Shown here piece by piece: positions 45,885 to 53,616 of a stretch of 64,000 bases of DNA (position 1 is its first letter; the number at the start of each line of letters is the position of its first letter). Position numbers and translations under genes: made by a program. The notes beneath the pieces were generated by a model. It saw nothing but the letters and a program-made list of their open reading frames with translations, did not search any database and was not told where the DNA came from. This stretch comes from Glaciimonas sp. PCH181 (lineage in GTDB: Bacteria > Pseudomonadota > Gammaproteobacteria > Burkholderiales > Burkholderiaceae_D), in NCBI RefSeq assembly GCF_003056055.1, contig NZ_PYFP01000003.1, positions 310,001-374,000 of the forward strand, given 5' to 3'.

Positions 45885-46919
45885 TTATCCGTTGGAGGAT
45901 TTTTCCCACAAATTAATACCGCCTTCTTGCGCCTGTACATCTATCGCAACCAACTCTTGAGCCGTAAAATCCAATCGTTTTAATGCAGCGACATTTTCGA
46001 TAATCTGTGCCGGGCTGCTAGCACCAATTAACGTGGTCGTCACGCGGGGATCGCGCAAAACCCAGGCCAGCGCCATCTGCGCCAGACTTTGTCCACGTGA
46101 TTCCGCGATCGCATTTAATGCTTTGACCCGGGCCAGATTTTCTGGACTCAAATGGGATTTTTGTAGCGATCCTCCACCCGCCCGATTGACCCGTGCATCA
46201 TCTGGAATGCCTTTCAGATACTTGTCGGTTAACAAGCCTTGCGCCAGCGCGGTAAAAGTGATGCAGCCCATGCCCTCGGCTTCCAGCGCGTCCAGTAATC
46301 CCTTTTCAATCCACCGATTGAACATATTGTAAGAGGGCTGATGAATCAGGCAAGGTACTTTCCACTCACGCAGCAAACGCGCCGCTTCCTGGGTTTTCTC
46401 TGGCGAGTAAGAGGATACGCCGACATACAGCGCCTTGCCCTGCTGCACAGCCGTCGCCAAAGCGCCCATGGTTTCTTCCAGTGGCGTTTCTGGATCGAAA
46501 CGGTGCGAATAAAAGATATCGACGTAATCCAACCCTAAACGCTGCAAACTCTGATCAAGACTGGCCAACACATATTTACGCGAACCGCCGCCCTGCCCGT
46601 AAGGACCCGGCCACATATCCCAGCCCGCTTTGGTGGAGATAATCAGTTCATCGCGATAGGGCTTTAAATCCTCTTTCAAAATCCGACCGAAATTAGTTTC
46701 TGCACTGCCGTAAGGTGGGCCGTAGTTATTCGCCAGATCAAAGTGTGTAATACCCGAATCAAAAGCGGTATGCACCATTTCACGTTGCAATGCGAACGAG
46801 GTGGTGTCGCCAAAGTTATGCCATAAACCCATCGACAACAAAGGGAGTTTTAATCCACTGCGACCGCAAAAGCGGTATTGCATTTGTTCGTAACGCGTAT
46901 TGGAGGCGTGATAAGTCAT
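45885..46919 (-). CDS. Aldo/keto reductase, YghZ-like
   Basis: A 344-residue NADPH-dependent reductase of the YghZ (L-glyceraldehyde-3-phosphate reductase) branch of the AKR superfamily, related to Kv-beta proteins. It shows the catalytic Tyr in DLANNYGPPYGSAE, the Lys in IISTKAGWDMWPGPYGQGG, the His in YVDIFYSHRFDPETP, and the cofactor region TTTLIGASSPAQIIENV. AGGA lies upstream of the ATG at 46919. It probably detoxifies reactive aldehydes such as methylglyoxal. It has no clear link to the betaine cluster beyond sharing the gbdR terminator region. Confidence 0.92.
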   Translation of the reverse strand: MTYHASNTRYEQMQYRFCGRSGLKLPLLSMGLWHNFGDTTSFALQREMVHTAFDSGITHFDLANNYGPPYGSAETNFGRILKEDLKPYRDELIISTKAGWDMWPGPYGQGGGSRKYVLASLDQSLQRLGLDYVDIFYSHRFDPETPLEETMGALATAVQQGKALYVGVSSYSPEKTQEAARLLREWKVPCLIHQPSYNMFNRWIEKGLLDALEAEGMGCITFTALAQGLLTDKYLKGIPDDARVNRAGGGSLQKSHLSPENLARVKALNAIAESRGQSLAQMALAWVLRDPRVTTTLIGASSPAQIIENVAALKRLDFTAQELVAIDVQAQEGGINLWEKSSNG

Positions 46920-47230
46920 GTAGTAGTTATCCTTGTTTCATTTATAACGACTTTGGCGCCGCAGTTGCCCGGTTGCCGGATCGAGAACGATTTGCTTACT
47001 CTGTGTGATTTAAGATGCAAACGAGGTAACATCTTACCGTTTTTGCGATTTATGCATCGGCGTTGCGCCGTTGTCACAGAATTAACGATAAGCGCGCGAG
47101 AATCTTCCAGAAAAATTGTATCAATTTCTGACTTCAACCACGGGATTTGCAACCGAAAGTAACTTAGCTTGGTAATAGTTAAAAAGCCGAATTATGATTA
47201 AGTTACCATGCAAATATTGAGACACGGATC
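46920..47230. other. Divergent intergenic region before the small envelope genes
   Basis: It holds the start regions of the aldo/keto reductase (minus) and of the small secreted protein (plus). No gene, repeat or RNA fold is evident to me. Confidence 0.45.
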
Positions 47231-47602
47231 ATGAAAAAAATTATCTTATTAATATTAACTGCGATGAGCTTATTGGCAGCCAGCAGCGCCAGTTATGCTT
47301 GGGGTCGGGGTGGCTATTACGGACATGGCGGCTTTTATGGGCCGAGTGTTGGCATCAGCATAGGCGATCCTTATTATTACGGACCACCACCGGTTTATTA
47401 CGCGCCACCGCCAGTATATTACGCGCCGCAGCCGGTTTATATCGAGCCGGAACGTCAAACTTATATTGAGCGTAGTGATTCTGCTGCTGTTGCGGCGGAT
47501 TACAGATTTTACTGCTCGAATCCACAAGGTTACTACCCACAGGTTCCGCGTTGCCCTAAAGGGTGGCTGAAGGTGGTACCAGACAACTCTCAACCAAGAT
47601 AA
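47231..47602 (+). CDS. Small secreted Pro/Tyr-rich protein
   Basis: A 123-residue protein with a Sec signal peptide (KKIILLILTAMSLLAASSAS, cleavage near SYA-W). After a Gly/Tyr-rich stretch it has three near-repeats of the form PPVYYAPP/PQPVYIEP at about residues 54-73. The C-terminal part has two Cys residues in a pattern common in such envelope proteins (YRFYCSNPQGYYPQVPRCPK followed by GW). It resembles the widespread YXWGRGGYYG-type periplasmic proteins of Betaproteobacteria whose function is not known. It is followed 36 bases later by the glycine-zipper gene, probably co-transcribed. Confidence 0.8.
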   Translation: MKKIILLILTAMSLLAASSASYAWGRGGYYGHGGFYGPSVGISIGDPYYYGPPPVYYAPPPVYYAPQPVYIEPERQTYIERSDSAAVAADYRFYCSNPQGYYPQVPRCPKGWLKVVPDNSQPR

Positions 47603-47638
47603 TTAAGCGTTATAAAAGCAAAATATAAGGGTGTCATT

Positions 47639-48202
47639 GTGAATAATCCATTTTTGAACAAGCCATTAAAAGTTCTCGCTGCTGCGGCGGTGGTGATGTT
47701 GGGTGGTTGTGTTGGTGTGCCGACTGGCCCGAACGTGATGGCGATGCCTGGCGCGGGTAAAAGTTATGATCAGTTTAGAAATGACGATGCTTCTTGTCAT
47801 CAGTATGCGCAGGATCGTGTTGGGCCAGGTGCAGCGCAGGCTACGGCTGATAACGCGACTGGGACCGCGGTTGCCGGTACTTTAATCGGCGCGACGGTTG
47901 GTGCGCTGATTGGTGCTGCAAGTGGACGTGCTGGTGCTGGTGCTGCTATTGGTGCGGGTGGCGGGCTGTTGGTTGGTAGCTCGGCTGCTAGCAATAATGC
48001 TAATCGAAGTGGTGCCGGGATGCAGCGGCAATATAATAATGTTTATACCCAATGTATGTATGCCAAGGGTAATCGGGTTCCTGTGCCGGCTGGCTATGAT
48101 GATAATCGTCGTCAGCAGTATGCGCCGGCAGCTGTGCCACAGGATTACTATCCACCGCAACGGCGTGGCTATGATACGCCGCCGGACTATGTGCCTTATT
48201 AA
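47639..48202 (+). CDS. Glycine-zipper lipoprotein-like envelope protein
   Basis: A 187-residue envelope protein starting at GTG with AAGG eight bases upstream. The signal sequence ends in a lipobox-like VMLGGC (Cys near residue 24), suggesting a lipoprotein. Residues ~75-115 form a glycine zipper (GTLIGATVGALIGAASGRAG), a feature of outer-membrane-associated proteins such as SlyB and OmpA-linked proteins. The tail is rich in Tyr, Pro, Gln and Arg. The exact function is unknown. A strong terminator follows. Confidence 0.84.
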   Translation: MNNPFLNKPLKVLAAAAVVMLGGCVGVPTGPNVMAMPGAGKSYDQFRNDDASCHQYAQDRVGPGAAQATADNATGTAVAGTLIGATVGALIGAASGRAGAGAAIGAGGGLLVGSSAASNNANRSGAGMQRQYNNVYTQCMYAKGNRVPVPAGYDDNRRQQYAPAAVPQDYYPPQRRGYDTPPDYVPY

Positions 48203-48249
48203 TTTAAATTAAGTTAAGTTGTTTTAAGTTATTTTCTGCGCTGCGTACA

Positions 48250-48284
48250 AACCTGTTTCTGGATTCAGAAGCAGGTTTTTTTTT
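48250..48284 (+). terminator. Terminator after the glycine-zipper gene
   Basis: A 12-bp stem with one G-U pair (AACCTGTTTCTG with CAGAAGCAGGTT), loop GATT, followed by a run of nine T. Confidence 0.94.
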
Positions 48285-48395
48285 GGCTCTGCGATTTGGA
48301 TGGAGATTTTTTTCGGCCTCTTTGGTCTTGGAGTTGGGGTGTTTGTGGGGGATTTTAAGAGCTTGGATTGGCTTGGGATTGGTTGTATTTAAATG

Positions 48396-48496
48396 GGTTT
48401 TTCTCCGTGGTTAGTTCGTCGGGGAAAGCTCGGCAGCTAGTTACTTTTTCTTGCTTCGGCCAGGTGCCCCCGGCTTGCCTCCACGGAGCTCAAACC
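48396..48496. repeat. Palindromic intergenic repeat, copy B
   Basis: Second copy of the repeat seen at 6485-6616. The 48-bp core at 48431-48478 matches copy A at 44 of 48 positions in the same orientation. It is enclosed by arms CTCCGTGG (48403-48410) and CCACGGAG (48481-48488), and further out by GGTTT and AAACC. The arms differ in sequence from copy A while remaining complementary to each other, which points to a conserved fold. It lies between two convergent genes, after the terminator of the glycine-zipper gene. Confidence 0.8.
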
Positions 48497-48537
48497 ATGT
48501 CAGCCATAACTAAATTAAACAAAACAAAACCGCCCCC

Positions 48538-49935
48538 TTATCCCTTCACCGGCAACCGCAAAACCACCTCCAACCCACCCTCAGGATGATTCCTCAACAC
48601 CAAAGTAGCCCGATGATTCTCAGCGATATTGCGCGCAATGGTGAGCCCTAGCCCCGTCCCACCAGTATCCCGGGACCGCGACGTCTCCAATCTAAAAAAC
48701 GGCTCAAACACCGCCGTCAACTGATCCTCAGGAATCCCACTTCCCCCATCCCGTATCCGAATAACAATAAAACTCTGATCCCCAATCCCTTCACGCACAA
48801 TCTGCAAGCGCGCAAAACGACCATATTTAACAGCGTTATCCACAAGATTAGTCAAACACCGCCGCAACGTATTTGGCTGCGCCATAATCGACGCCCGCGT
48901 CTGCCCACTCAACGTCACATCCTGCCCCGCATCAGCCGCATCCGCGCACACACTATCCAAAAGCGAATCAATATCCATCAGCTGCATGGCCTCGGCCGAA
49001 TCCATACTCCGCGCCAAATCCAACCCCTCACGCACCATGCCCTGCATCACCGCCAAATCCTCCACCAACTTATGGCGCAAATCAAGATCGCTGACCTTCT
49101 CAAAACGCAACCGCAATCGCGTCAGCGGCGTTTGCAAATCATGCGTAATCGCCGCCAGCATATGCGTGCGATGCTGAATCTGGCGCTTGATGCGGGCCTG
49201 CATTGCATTGAATGCACTGGCCGCCTGACGGATTTCAGTCGGCCCCTGTTCTTTCAGAGGCGGTCGATCGATATCCCGACCCAACGCCGACGCTGCCTCT
49301 GCCAAATTCTTAATCGGTCTCGCCGTCATCCTTGCCACAACATAAGCGAGCACCCCAATCAGGCCTAAAAACAAGGCAAAATAAGGCGACAAAGAAGGGA
49401 AACCCGGTGGACGACCGCGCAAACCGCCGGGATCGCGCATCATCCTCAGTTTCAACTTCAGCAATGCGCCATCTTTCAGACTGACATACACCACCTGACA
49501 TTCATCGCTCCGCCGTGGTCCGTAATTACCACCGCCTTGCGGACCGGGTGGTCTGCCAAAGCGCAAATTGCAACCCACTTCCTTCGCGACCACGATCTGT
49601 CGGGTATTGCCCAAACGCGCTTTTAATATGGCTGCAAGAGAAGCGTTTTCAGATACAACATTTTCTGTATCCGTTGCCAGACTTGCTTCCATCCCAAAAT
49701 TTTCACTGGCTTGCAGCACTGCCTGCCGCATGTCGGTATTGATCTCATCCAGCGACAGAACGATTTGTTCGACGCGTTCGGCTACCCGAAAATCGTACAG
49801 CTCACGAAAAGCATTGCGGCGCTCATTCTCAGCCAGCCAGCTAGTCGTGCCAGCCGCCACCAGTATCCCGGCGAGCAAAATCAGGAATACCCGATTAGCC
49901 ACTGAATCGAAAAAATTCTTCACATTTTTAGCCAC
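48538..49935 (-). CDS. Two-component sensor histidine kinase, EnvZ/BaeS-like
   Basis: Inner-membrane sensor kinase (465 residues). A first membrane helix lies at about 16-34, followed by a periplasmic region of ~150 residues with a Gly/Pro/Arg-rich stretch and two Cys. A second helix lies near 190-208, then a HAMP region (ARPIKNLAEAASALGRDI). The phosphorylated His is in AAITHDLQTPLTRLRLR, and the ATPase boxes are NLVDNAVKYG, IRDGGSGIPEDQ and DTGGTGLGLTIA. It is second in an operon, 97 bases after the response regulator. The divergent spy-like gene and the mdtABC operon suggest an envelope-stress sensor; the signal itself is not readable. Confidence 0.92.
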   Translation of the reverse strand: MAKNVKNFFDSVANRVFLILLAGILVAAGTTSWLAENERRNAFRELYDFRVAERVEQIVLSLDEINTDMRQAVLQASENFGMEASLATDTENVVSENASLAAILKARLGNTRQIVVAKEVGCNLRFGRPPGPQGGGNYGPRRSDECQVVYVSLKDGALLKLKLRMMRDPGGLRGRPPGFPSLSPYFALFLGLIGVLAYVVARMTARPIKNLAEAASALGRDIDRPPLKEQGPTEIRQAASAFNAMQARIKRQIQHRTHMLAAITHDLQTPLTRLRLRFEKVSDLDLRHKLVEDLAVMQGMVREGLDLARSMDSAEAMQLMDIDSLLDSVCADAADAGQDVTLSGQTRASIMAQPNTLRRCLTNLVDNAVKYGRFARLQIVREGIGDQSFIVIRIRDGGSGIPEDQLTAVFEPFFRLETSRSRDTGGTGLGLTIARNIAENHRATLVLRNHPEGGLEVVLRLPVKG

Positions 49936-50032
49936 ATTTAATACTCACATCGAGGATTTACGTCTGCCGAAACAGACGATACTTTTTGGAATGGCTAAGA
50001 AAAATAACTCCGGCAGAGTATTTTATAGACGT

Positions 50033-50764
50033 TCATCCATCTATCGAGACCGAAGTCGCCAGTACATAACCCTCGTTACGCACGGTTTTGATAATCACCG
50101 GGGTCCGCGCATCGTCGCCCAATTTCTGGCGCAGGCGGCTAATTTGAATATCCACTGAGCGATCAAATGGATCAGCTTCCCGACCCTGCGTCAGTTCAAG
50201 CAATTGATCGCGGTTCAAAATCCGGTTCGGATGATCCAGAAAAACCTTCAAAATCCGGTATTCAGCACCCGACAGCGCAATCACTACACCCTCGCGATTC
50301 ACCAGATGACGGGCAATTAAATCCAGCGTCATACCGGCAAACTGTATCTGCTGCGCTTCTGGCGTCGCCATATTTGGCGGCAAAGCCTGCGTACGTCGTA
50401 ACACGCTACGAATACGTGCAAACAACTCACGCGGTTCAAATGGCTTGGATAGATAATCGTCGGCCCCCATCTCCAGACCCAAAATACGATCCAGCGGTTC
50501 GCCGCGTGCCGTCAGCATAATCACGGGAATCCCAAAATGGACCGGATGCGCGCGTAAAGTGCGACAAAGCGTCAGGCCGTCTTCCCCCGGCAAAGTCAGA
50601 TCCAGCACGATCAGATCGACCCGCGCCTCTTCTAATACCCGACGCATTTCAGCGCCATTATTAGCCGTTAATGTGCGCAACCCGTTGGCGTCGAGATATT
50701 CGGCCAGCAAAGTGCGGATTTCGCGGTCGTCGTCGACCACCAATATGTGTGCAGTAGTATCCAT
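50033..50764 (-). CDS. OmpR-family response regulator
   Basis: A 243-residue regulator with an N-terminal receiver (HILVVDDDREIRTLL; phosphorylated Asp in LIVLDLTLPGEDG; the Lys in GADDYLSKPFEPREL) and a C-terminal winged helix (YRILKVFLDHPNRILNRDQL, VDIQISRLRQKLGDD). The ATG at 50764 is preferred over a TTG frame reaching 50794. A tandem 10-bp direct repeat upstream (50840-50859) looks like its own binding box in the shared promoter with the spy-like gene, implying control of both. It is transcribed ahead of the sensor kinase gene. Confidence 0.93.
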   Translation of the reverse strand: MDTTAHILVVDDDREIRTLLAEYLDANGLRTLTANNGAEMRRVLEEARVDLIVLDLTLPGEDGLTLCRTLRAHPVHFGIPVIMLTARGEPLDRILGLEMGADDYLSKPFEPRELFARIRSVLRRTQALPPNMATPEAQQIQFAGMTLDLIARHLVNREGVVIALSGAEYRILKVFLDHPNRILNRDQLLELTQGREADPFDRSVDIQISRLRQKLGDDARTPVIIKTVRNEGYVLATSVSIDG

Positions 50765-50839
50765 GGGGACGATTATGGCAACGGTTGAACACAATGGCGA
50801 AGCTAATTTTGTATATTTGCATATCTAGACGCGCTCTTG

Positions 50840-50859
50840 ATACAAAGCGATACAAAGCA
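50840..50859. promoter_or_regulatory. Tandem 10-bp direct repeat, candidate response-regulator box
   Basis: GATACAAAGC occurs twice in immediate tandem. OmpR-family dimers typically bind direct half-sites spaced one helical turn (10-11 bp) apart. It lies in the divergent region between the response regulator and the spy-like gene; a further TTACAAACCG-like half-site lies near 50881. Confidence 0.6.
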
Positions 50860-50978
50860 GCCGCGACCCAACACAGAGGGTTACAAACCGATGGCATGAG
50901 GAAAGATCGTTGATACACGGCTGCGGTTTAATGGGTCCTGTGCAGTCAACTGCTCAACTCTCCCTGAAAGGATTTATC

Positions 50979-51512
50979 ATGTTCCAACTCCGCAAACAAC
51001 TTTCCATAGTCGTCACCGCTATTGGCATTAGTGCCATGGGGATGAGTGCCTATGCCCAAAACGCGCCAACTACCGACAACGCACCTGCTATGGCGCAAGC
51101 CGGCACCGCCGGGAAACAAATGCATCAACCGCCAAGCGCTGAGCAACGCGCCAAATTTGCCGAAAAAATCGCAAAACGTCAGGCTAAGCTGCATGACGAG
51201 CTGAAAATCACCCCTGCGCAAGAAGGCGCCTGGAAAACCTATATCAGTCAAATGCAGCCACCACGCGGCGATATGCCGATGCATCGCCCAAGCAAGGAAG
51301 AATGGGCTAAGCAAACCGCGCCTGAACGCATGGATCATCGGATCGAATTCATGAAAAAAATGGAAGCGCACATGACCGAACGTGCAGCGGCATTGAAAAC
51401 GTTTTATGCAACGCTGACACCGGCACAACAAAAAATCCTCGATGCACACTTTAGCCACGGCCATCGTGGACATCGTGGTCATGGCGGCTGGGGTGGTCAT
51501 CACGGAATGTAA
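50979..51512 (+). CDS. Spy/CpxP-like periplasmic LTXXQ protein
   Basis: A 177-residue periplasmic protein of the Spy/CpxP class (chaperone or stress sensor proteins). The ATG at 50979 has AAAGGA six bases upstream; an earlier frame from 50910 has no such site. The Sec signal peptide ends near AYA-Q (residue ~24). Two LTxxQ-type motifs are seen: LKITPAQEGAWKTY near the middle and ATLTPAQQKILDAHF near the end, with an intervening charged helical region. The C-terminus is His/Gly-rich (HGHRGHRGHGGWGGHHG), which could bind metal. It is divergent from an OmpR-like regulator, as spy and cpxP are often controlled by BaeSR or CpxAR. Confidence 0.88.
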   Translation: MFQLRKQLSIVVTAIGISAMGMSAYAQNAPTTDNAPAMAQAGTAGKQMHQPPSAEQRAKFAEKIAKRQAKLHDELKITPAQEGAWKTYISQMQPPRGDMPMHRPSKEEWAKQTAPERMDHRIEFMKKMEAHMTERAAALKTFYATLTPAQQKILDAHFSHGHRGHRGHGGWGGHHGM

Positions 51513-51632
51513 AATGAACGCTTTGGTTGGCCTTAAAAGTTAACTAGGAAATAGCGCTTAAATGTTATCTTGGTTGCAATGGAAAACGAAAGTTTGATAC
51601 TCTGGCAACCAGATTAAACACTCCAAAAAGTG

Positions 51633-51665
51633 CAAAAGCCCCCGGCGATATAACCTGGGGGCTTT
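51633..51665. terminator. Bidirectional terminator after the spy-like gene
   Basis: A 10-bp perfect stem (AAAAGCCCCC with GGGGGCTTTT), extended inwards by a GG/CC pair. The A and T tracts lie within the stem ends. About 120 bases after the spy-like stop. Confidence 0.88.
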
Positions 51666-51715
51666 TAAAACAATAAACGCCATGAATAAGATAACGTAAA
51701 TTGCATATAAGCTAA

Positions 51716-51734
51716 AACAACTTAGCGTAAGTTG
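51716..51734. promoter_or_regulatory. Perfect 8-3-8 palindrome upstream of mdtA
   Basis: ACAACTTA, GCG, TAAGTTGT forms a perfect inverted repeat about 240 bases before the chosen mdtA start. Size and symmetry fit a dimeric repressor operator; a short transcript hairpin is the alternative. The rest of the 51513-51973 gap shows only the terminator at 51633-51665 and no clear gene. Confidence 0.45.
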
Positions 51735-51973
51735 TGAAGATTCGTATAATGCGCGATCAAATTTTTCTGAGAATTGTCGCGCACGGACGGGCATCACGCA
51801 TGTCAGCGGCAAAGCACCAATTGCAAGAAGAGTAATGCCGCCAGGGTAGATTTACCCGAGCCTTGTTTCATCACTATGTAATACTTTGCATGAATCATTA
51901 CGCGGGTAAAAATTACTCGTTACACTGCTTCAATTCACACCTTCACACAACATTGACTGACTTCCGGCCCGCG

Positions 51974-53458
51974 ATGAACACAACCCCACCGAACGATCAA
52001 AATCCCCTGCCGCCAACTCACACCGACATGCAAGATAAGCGTCCCGGATCATCCCATATCTGGCGTTGGGTATTATTAGTGGTGGTGGTATTAGGCGCGG
52101 GAGCCTATTTTCTGTGGGGACGAAATAGTCCGCCTGCGGACGGTCAAGGTGCGCCTTCTGCCAGTCAGAGTGGTGGTAAAGGTCGTCGTGGCGGCATGCC
52201 CGGCGGTGGCGCAAATATGCCCATGCCAGTCGGCGTCGCCACAGCGCAAGTTGCCGATGTACATATCTATCTGTCAGGACTGGGCAGCGTGACGCCGGAG
52301 GCCACCGCCACCGTCAAAAGCCGGGTCGATGGTCAGCTCATGAAGATCCATTTCCAGGAAGGCCAGACAGTGAAAGCCGGTGCGTTGCTGGCTGAGCTTG
52401 ATCCACGCCCTTATCAAGTATTAGTCACGCAGGCAGAAGGTCAGACTGCACATGACACCGCCCTGCTCAAAGCAGCGCAAATCGATTTAAAACGTTATCA
52501 GACGCTATTGGCGCAAGATTCTATCGCCAGCCAATTGGTGGATACACAAGCGGCATTGGTCAAACAATACGAAGGCACGGTCAAGTCAGATCAGGGCACG
52601 CTGGATAATGCCCGTTTGCAACTGGCCTATTCCCGCGTCACGGCACCGATTAGCGGTCGCCTCGGTTTGCGGCAGGTCGATTTAGGTAATATTGTGCATG
52701 CGTCAGACGCTACCGGCGTGGTCATCATTACGCAACTGCAACCGATTACGGCCATTTTCAGCATTCCTGAAGATAATATTCCGGGTGTGATGAAGCAAAT
52801 TCAAGCAGGAAAAACATTGACAGCCGACGCATGGGATCGCGCTCAGGCTAATAAACTGGCTTCCGGCCAACTAGTTACGATAGACAATCAGGTCGACAGC
52901 ACCACCGGCACCGTCAAGTTAAAAGCCGTATTCCCCAACAACGATTACGCCCTGTTCCCCAGCCAGTTCGTCAACGTCCGCCTGTTGCTTGACACGCGCC
53001 AAGGCGCCATCGTCATCCCAAGCGCGGCGATTCAGCGCGGCAGCAACGGTTTGTTTGTATATGTCGTCAAGGAAGATAAAACCGTCACTATTCGTCCGAT
53101 TACTGCAGGTCCGGTTGAAGGTGAAAACACTGCCATCGATAAGGGAATAGCAGCGGGCGACGTCGTCGTCGTTGACGGTGTTGATAAGTTACGCGAAGGT
53201 GCCAAAGTAGAGCCGGTCAAACGTGGCGCAGGCGGCGCACTCGCTGATGCAGCCAATCCGACCACGAAGCCAAAACGCCATCGCCGTCAAGACGGTGCAG
53301 ATGCATCGGCATCGGCAGCAGCGACATCGACGCCAGCCGCGGCTAGCGCTAGTAGCACCAGCGCCAGTTCCAGCGCCGACGCCGACGCCGCCGACCGACC
53401 AAGGCGTCAGCGTTCCGGCACATCCGGACAACCGACACAAAGCGGTACGCAACCCTGA
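51974..53458 (+). CDS. mdtA: RND efflux periplasmic adaptor, MdtA type
   Basis: Membrane-fusion protein linking the MdtB/MdtC pumps with the outer-membrane channel. One N-terminal membrane helix (WRWVLLVVVVLGAGAYFLW) is followed by a Gly-rich linker. Next come the barrel and lipoyl parts (GSVTPEATATVKSRVDGQLM, then VKAGALLAELDPRPYQV), a coiled-coil hairpin, and the second half (YSRVTAPISGRLGLRQVDLG). The C-terminal ~70 residues are an Ala/Ser/Thr-rich disordered tail. The ATG at 51974 is chosen because the family's N-terminus is short; its Shine-Dalgarno is weak and the frame is open to 51863, so the start is uncertain. First gene of mdtABC-nodT. Confidence 0.91.
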   Translation: MNTTPPNDQNPLPPTHTDMQDKRPGSSHIWRWVLLVVVVLGAGAYFLWGRNSPPADGQGAPSASQSGGKGRRGGMPGGGANMPMPVGVATAQVADVHIYLSGLGSVTPEATATVKSRVDGQLMKIHFQEGQTVKAGALLAELDPRPYQVLVTQAEGQTAHDTALLKAAQIDLKRYQTLLAQDSIASQLVDTQAALVKQYEGTVKSDQGTLDNARLQLAYSRVTAPISGRLGLRQVDLGNIVHASDATGVVIITQLQPITAIFSIPEDNIPGVMKQIQAGKTLTADAWDRAQANKLASGQLVTIDNQVDSTTGTVKLKAVFPNNDYALFPSQFVNVRLLLDTRQGAIVIPSAAIQRGSNGLFVYVVKEDKTVTIRPITAGPVEGENTAIDKGIAAGDVVVVDGVDKLREGAKVEPVKRGAGGALADAANPTTKPKRHRRQDGADASASAAATSTPAAASASSTSASSSADADAADRPRRQRSGTSGQPTQSGTQP

Positions 53459-53616
53459 CCCTGTCGCCCATAAAACCTCGATCACGGCGACGTTTCGCCG
53501 TGATCGTTTGACGAATACCGCATTAAGTTACTGCCTTAAGATAAATGCTTAAAGACCATCGTTTCACGACGATACAGTACCGACCATAACGAACGCATAA
53601 ACACGACCCCCAGCGC

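Noticed and set aside
47270..47593. Minus-strand frames across the small secreted protein gene
   Set aside because: The plus-strand frame has a signal peptide and a ribosome-binding site; the others are shadows.
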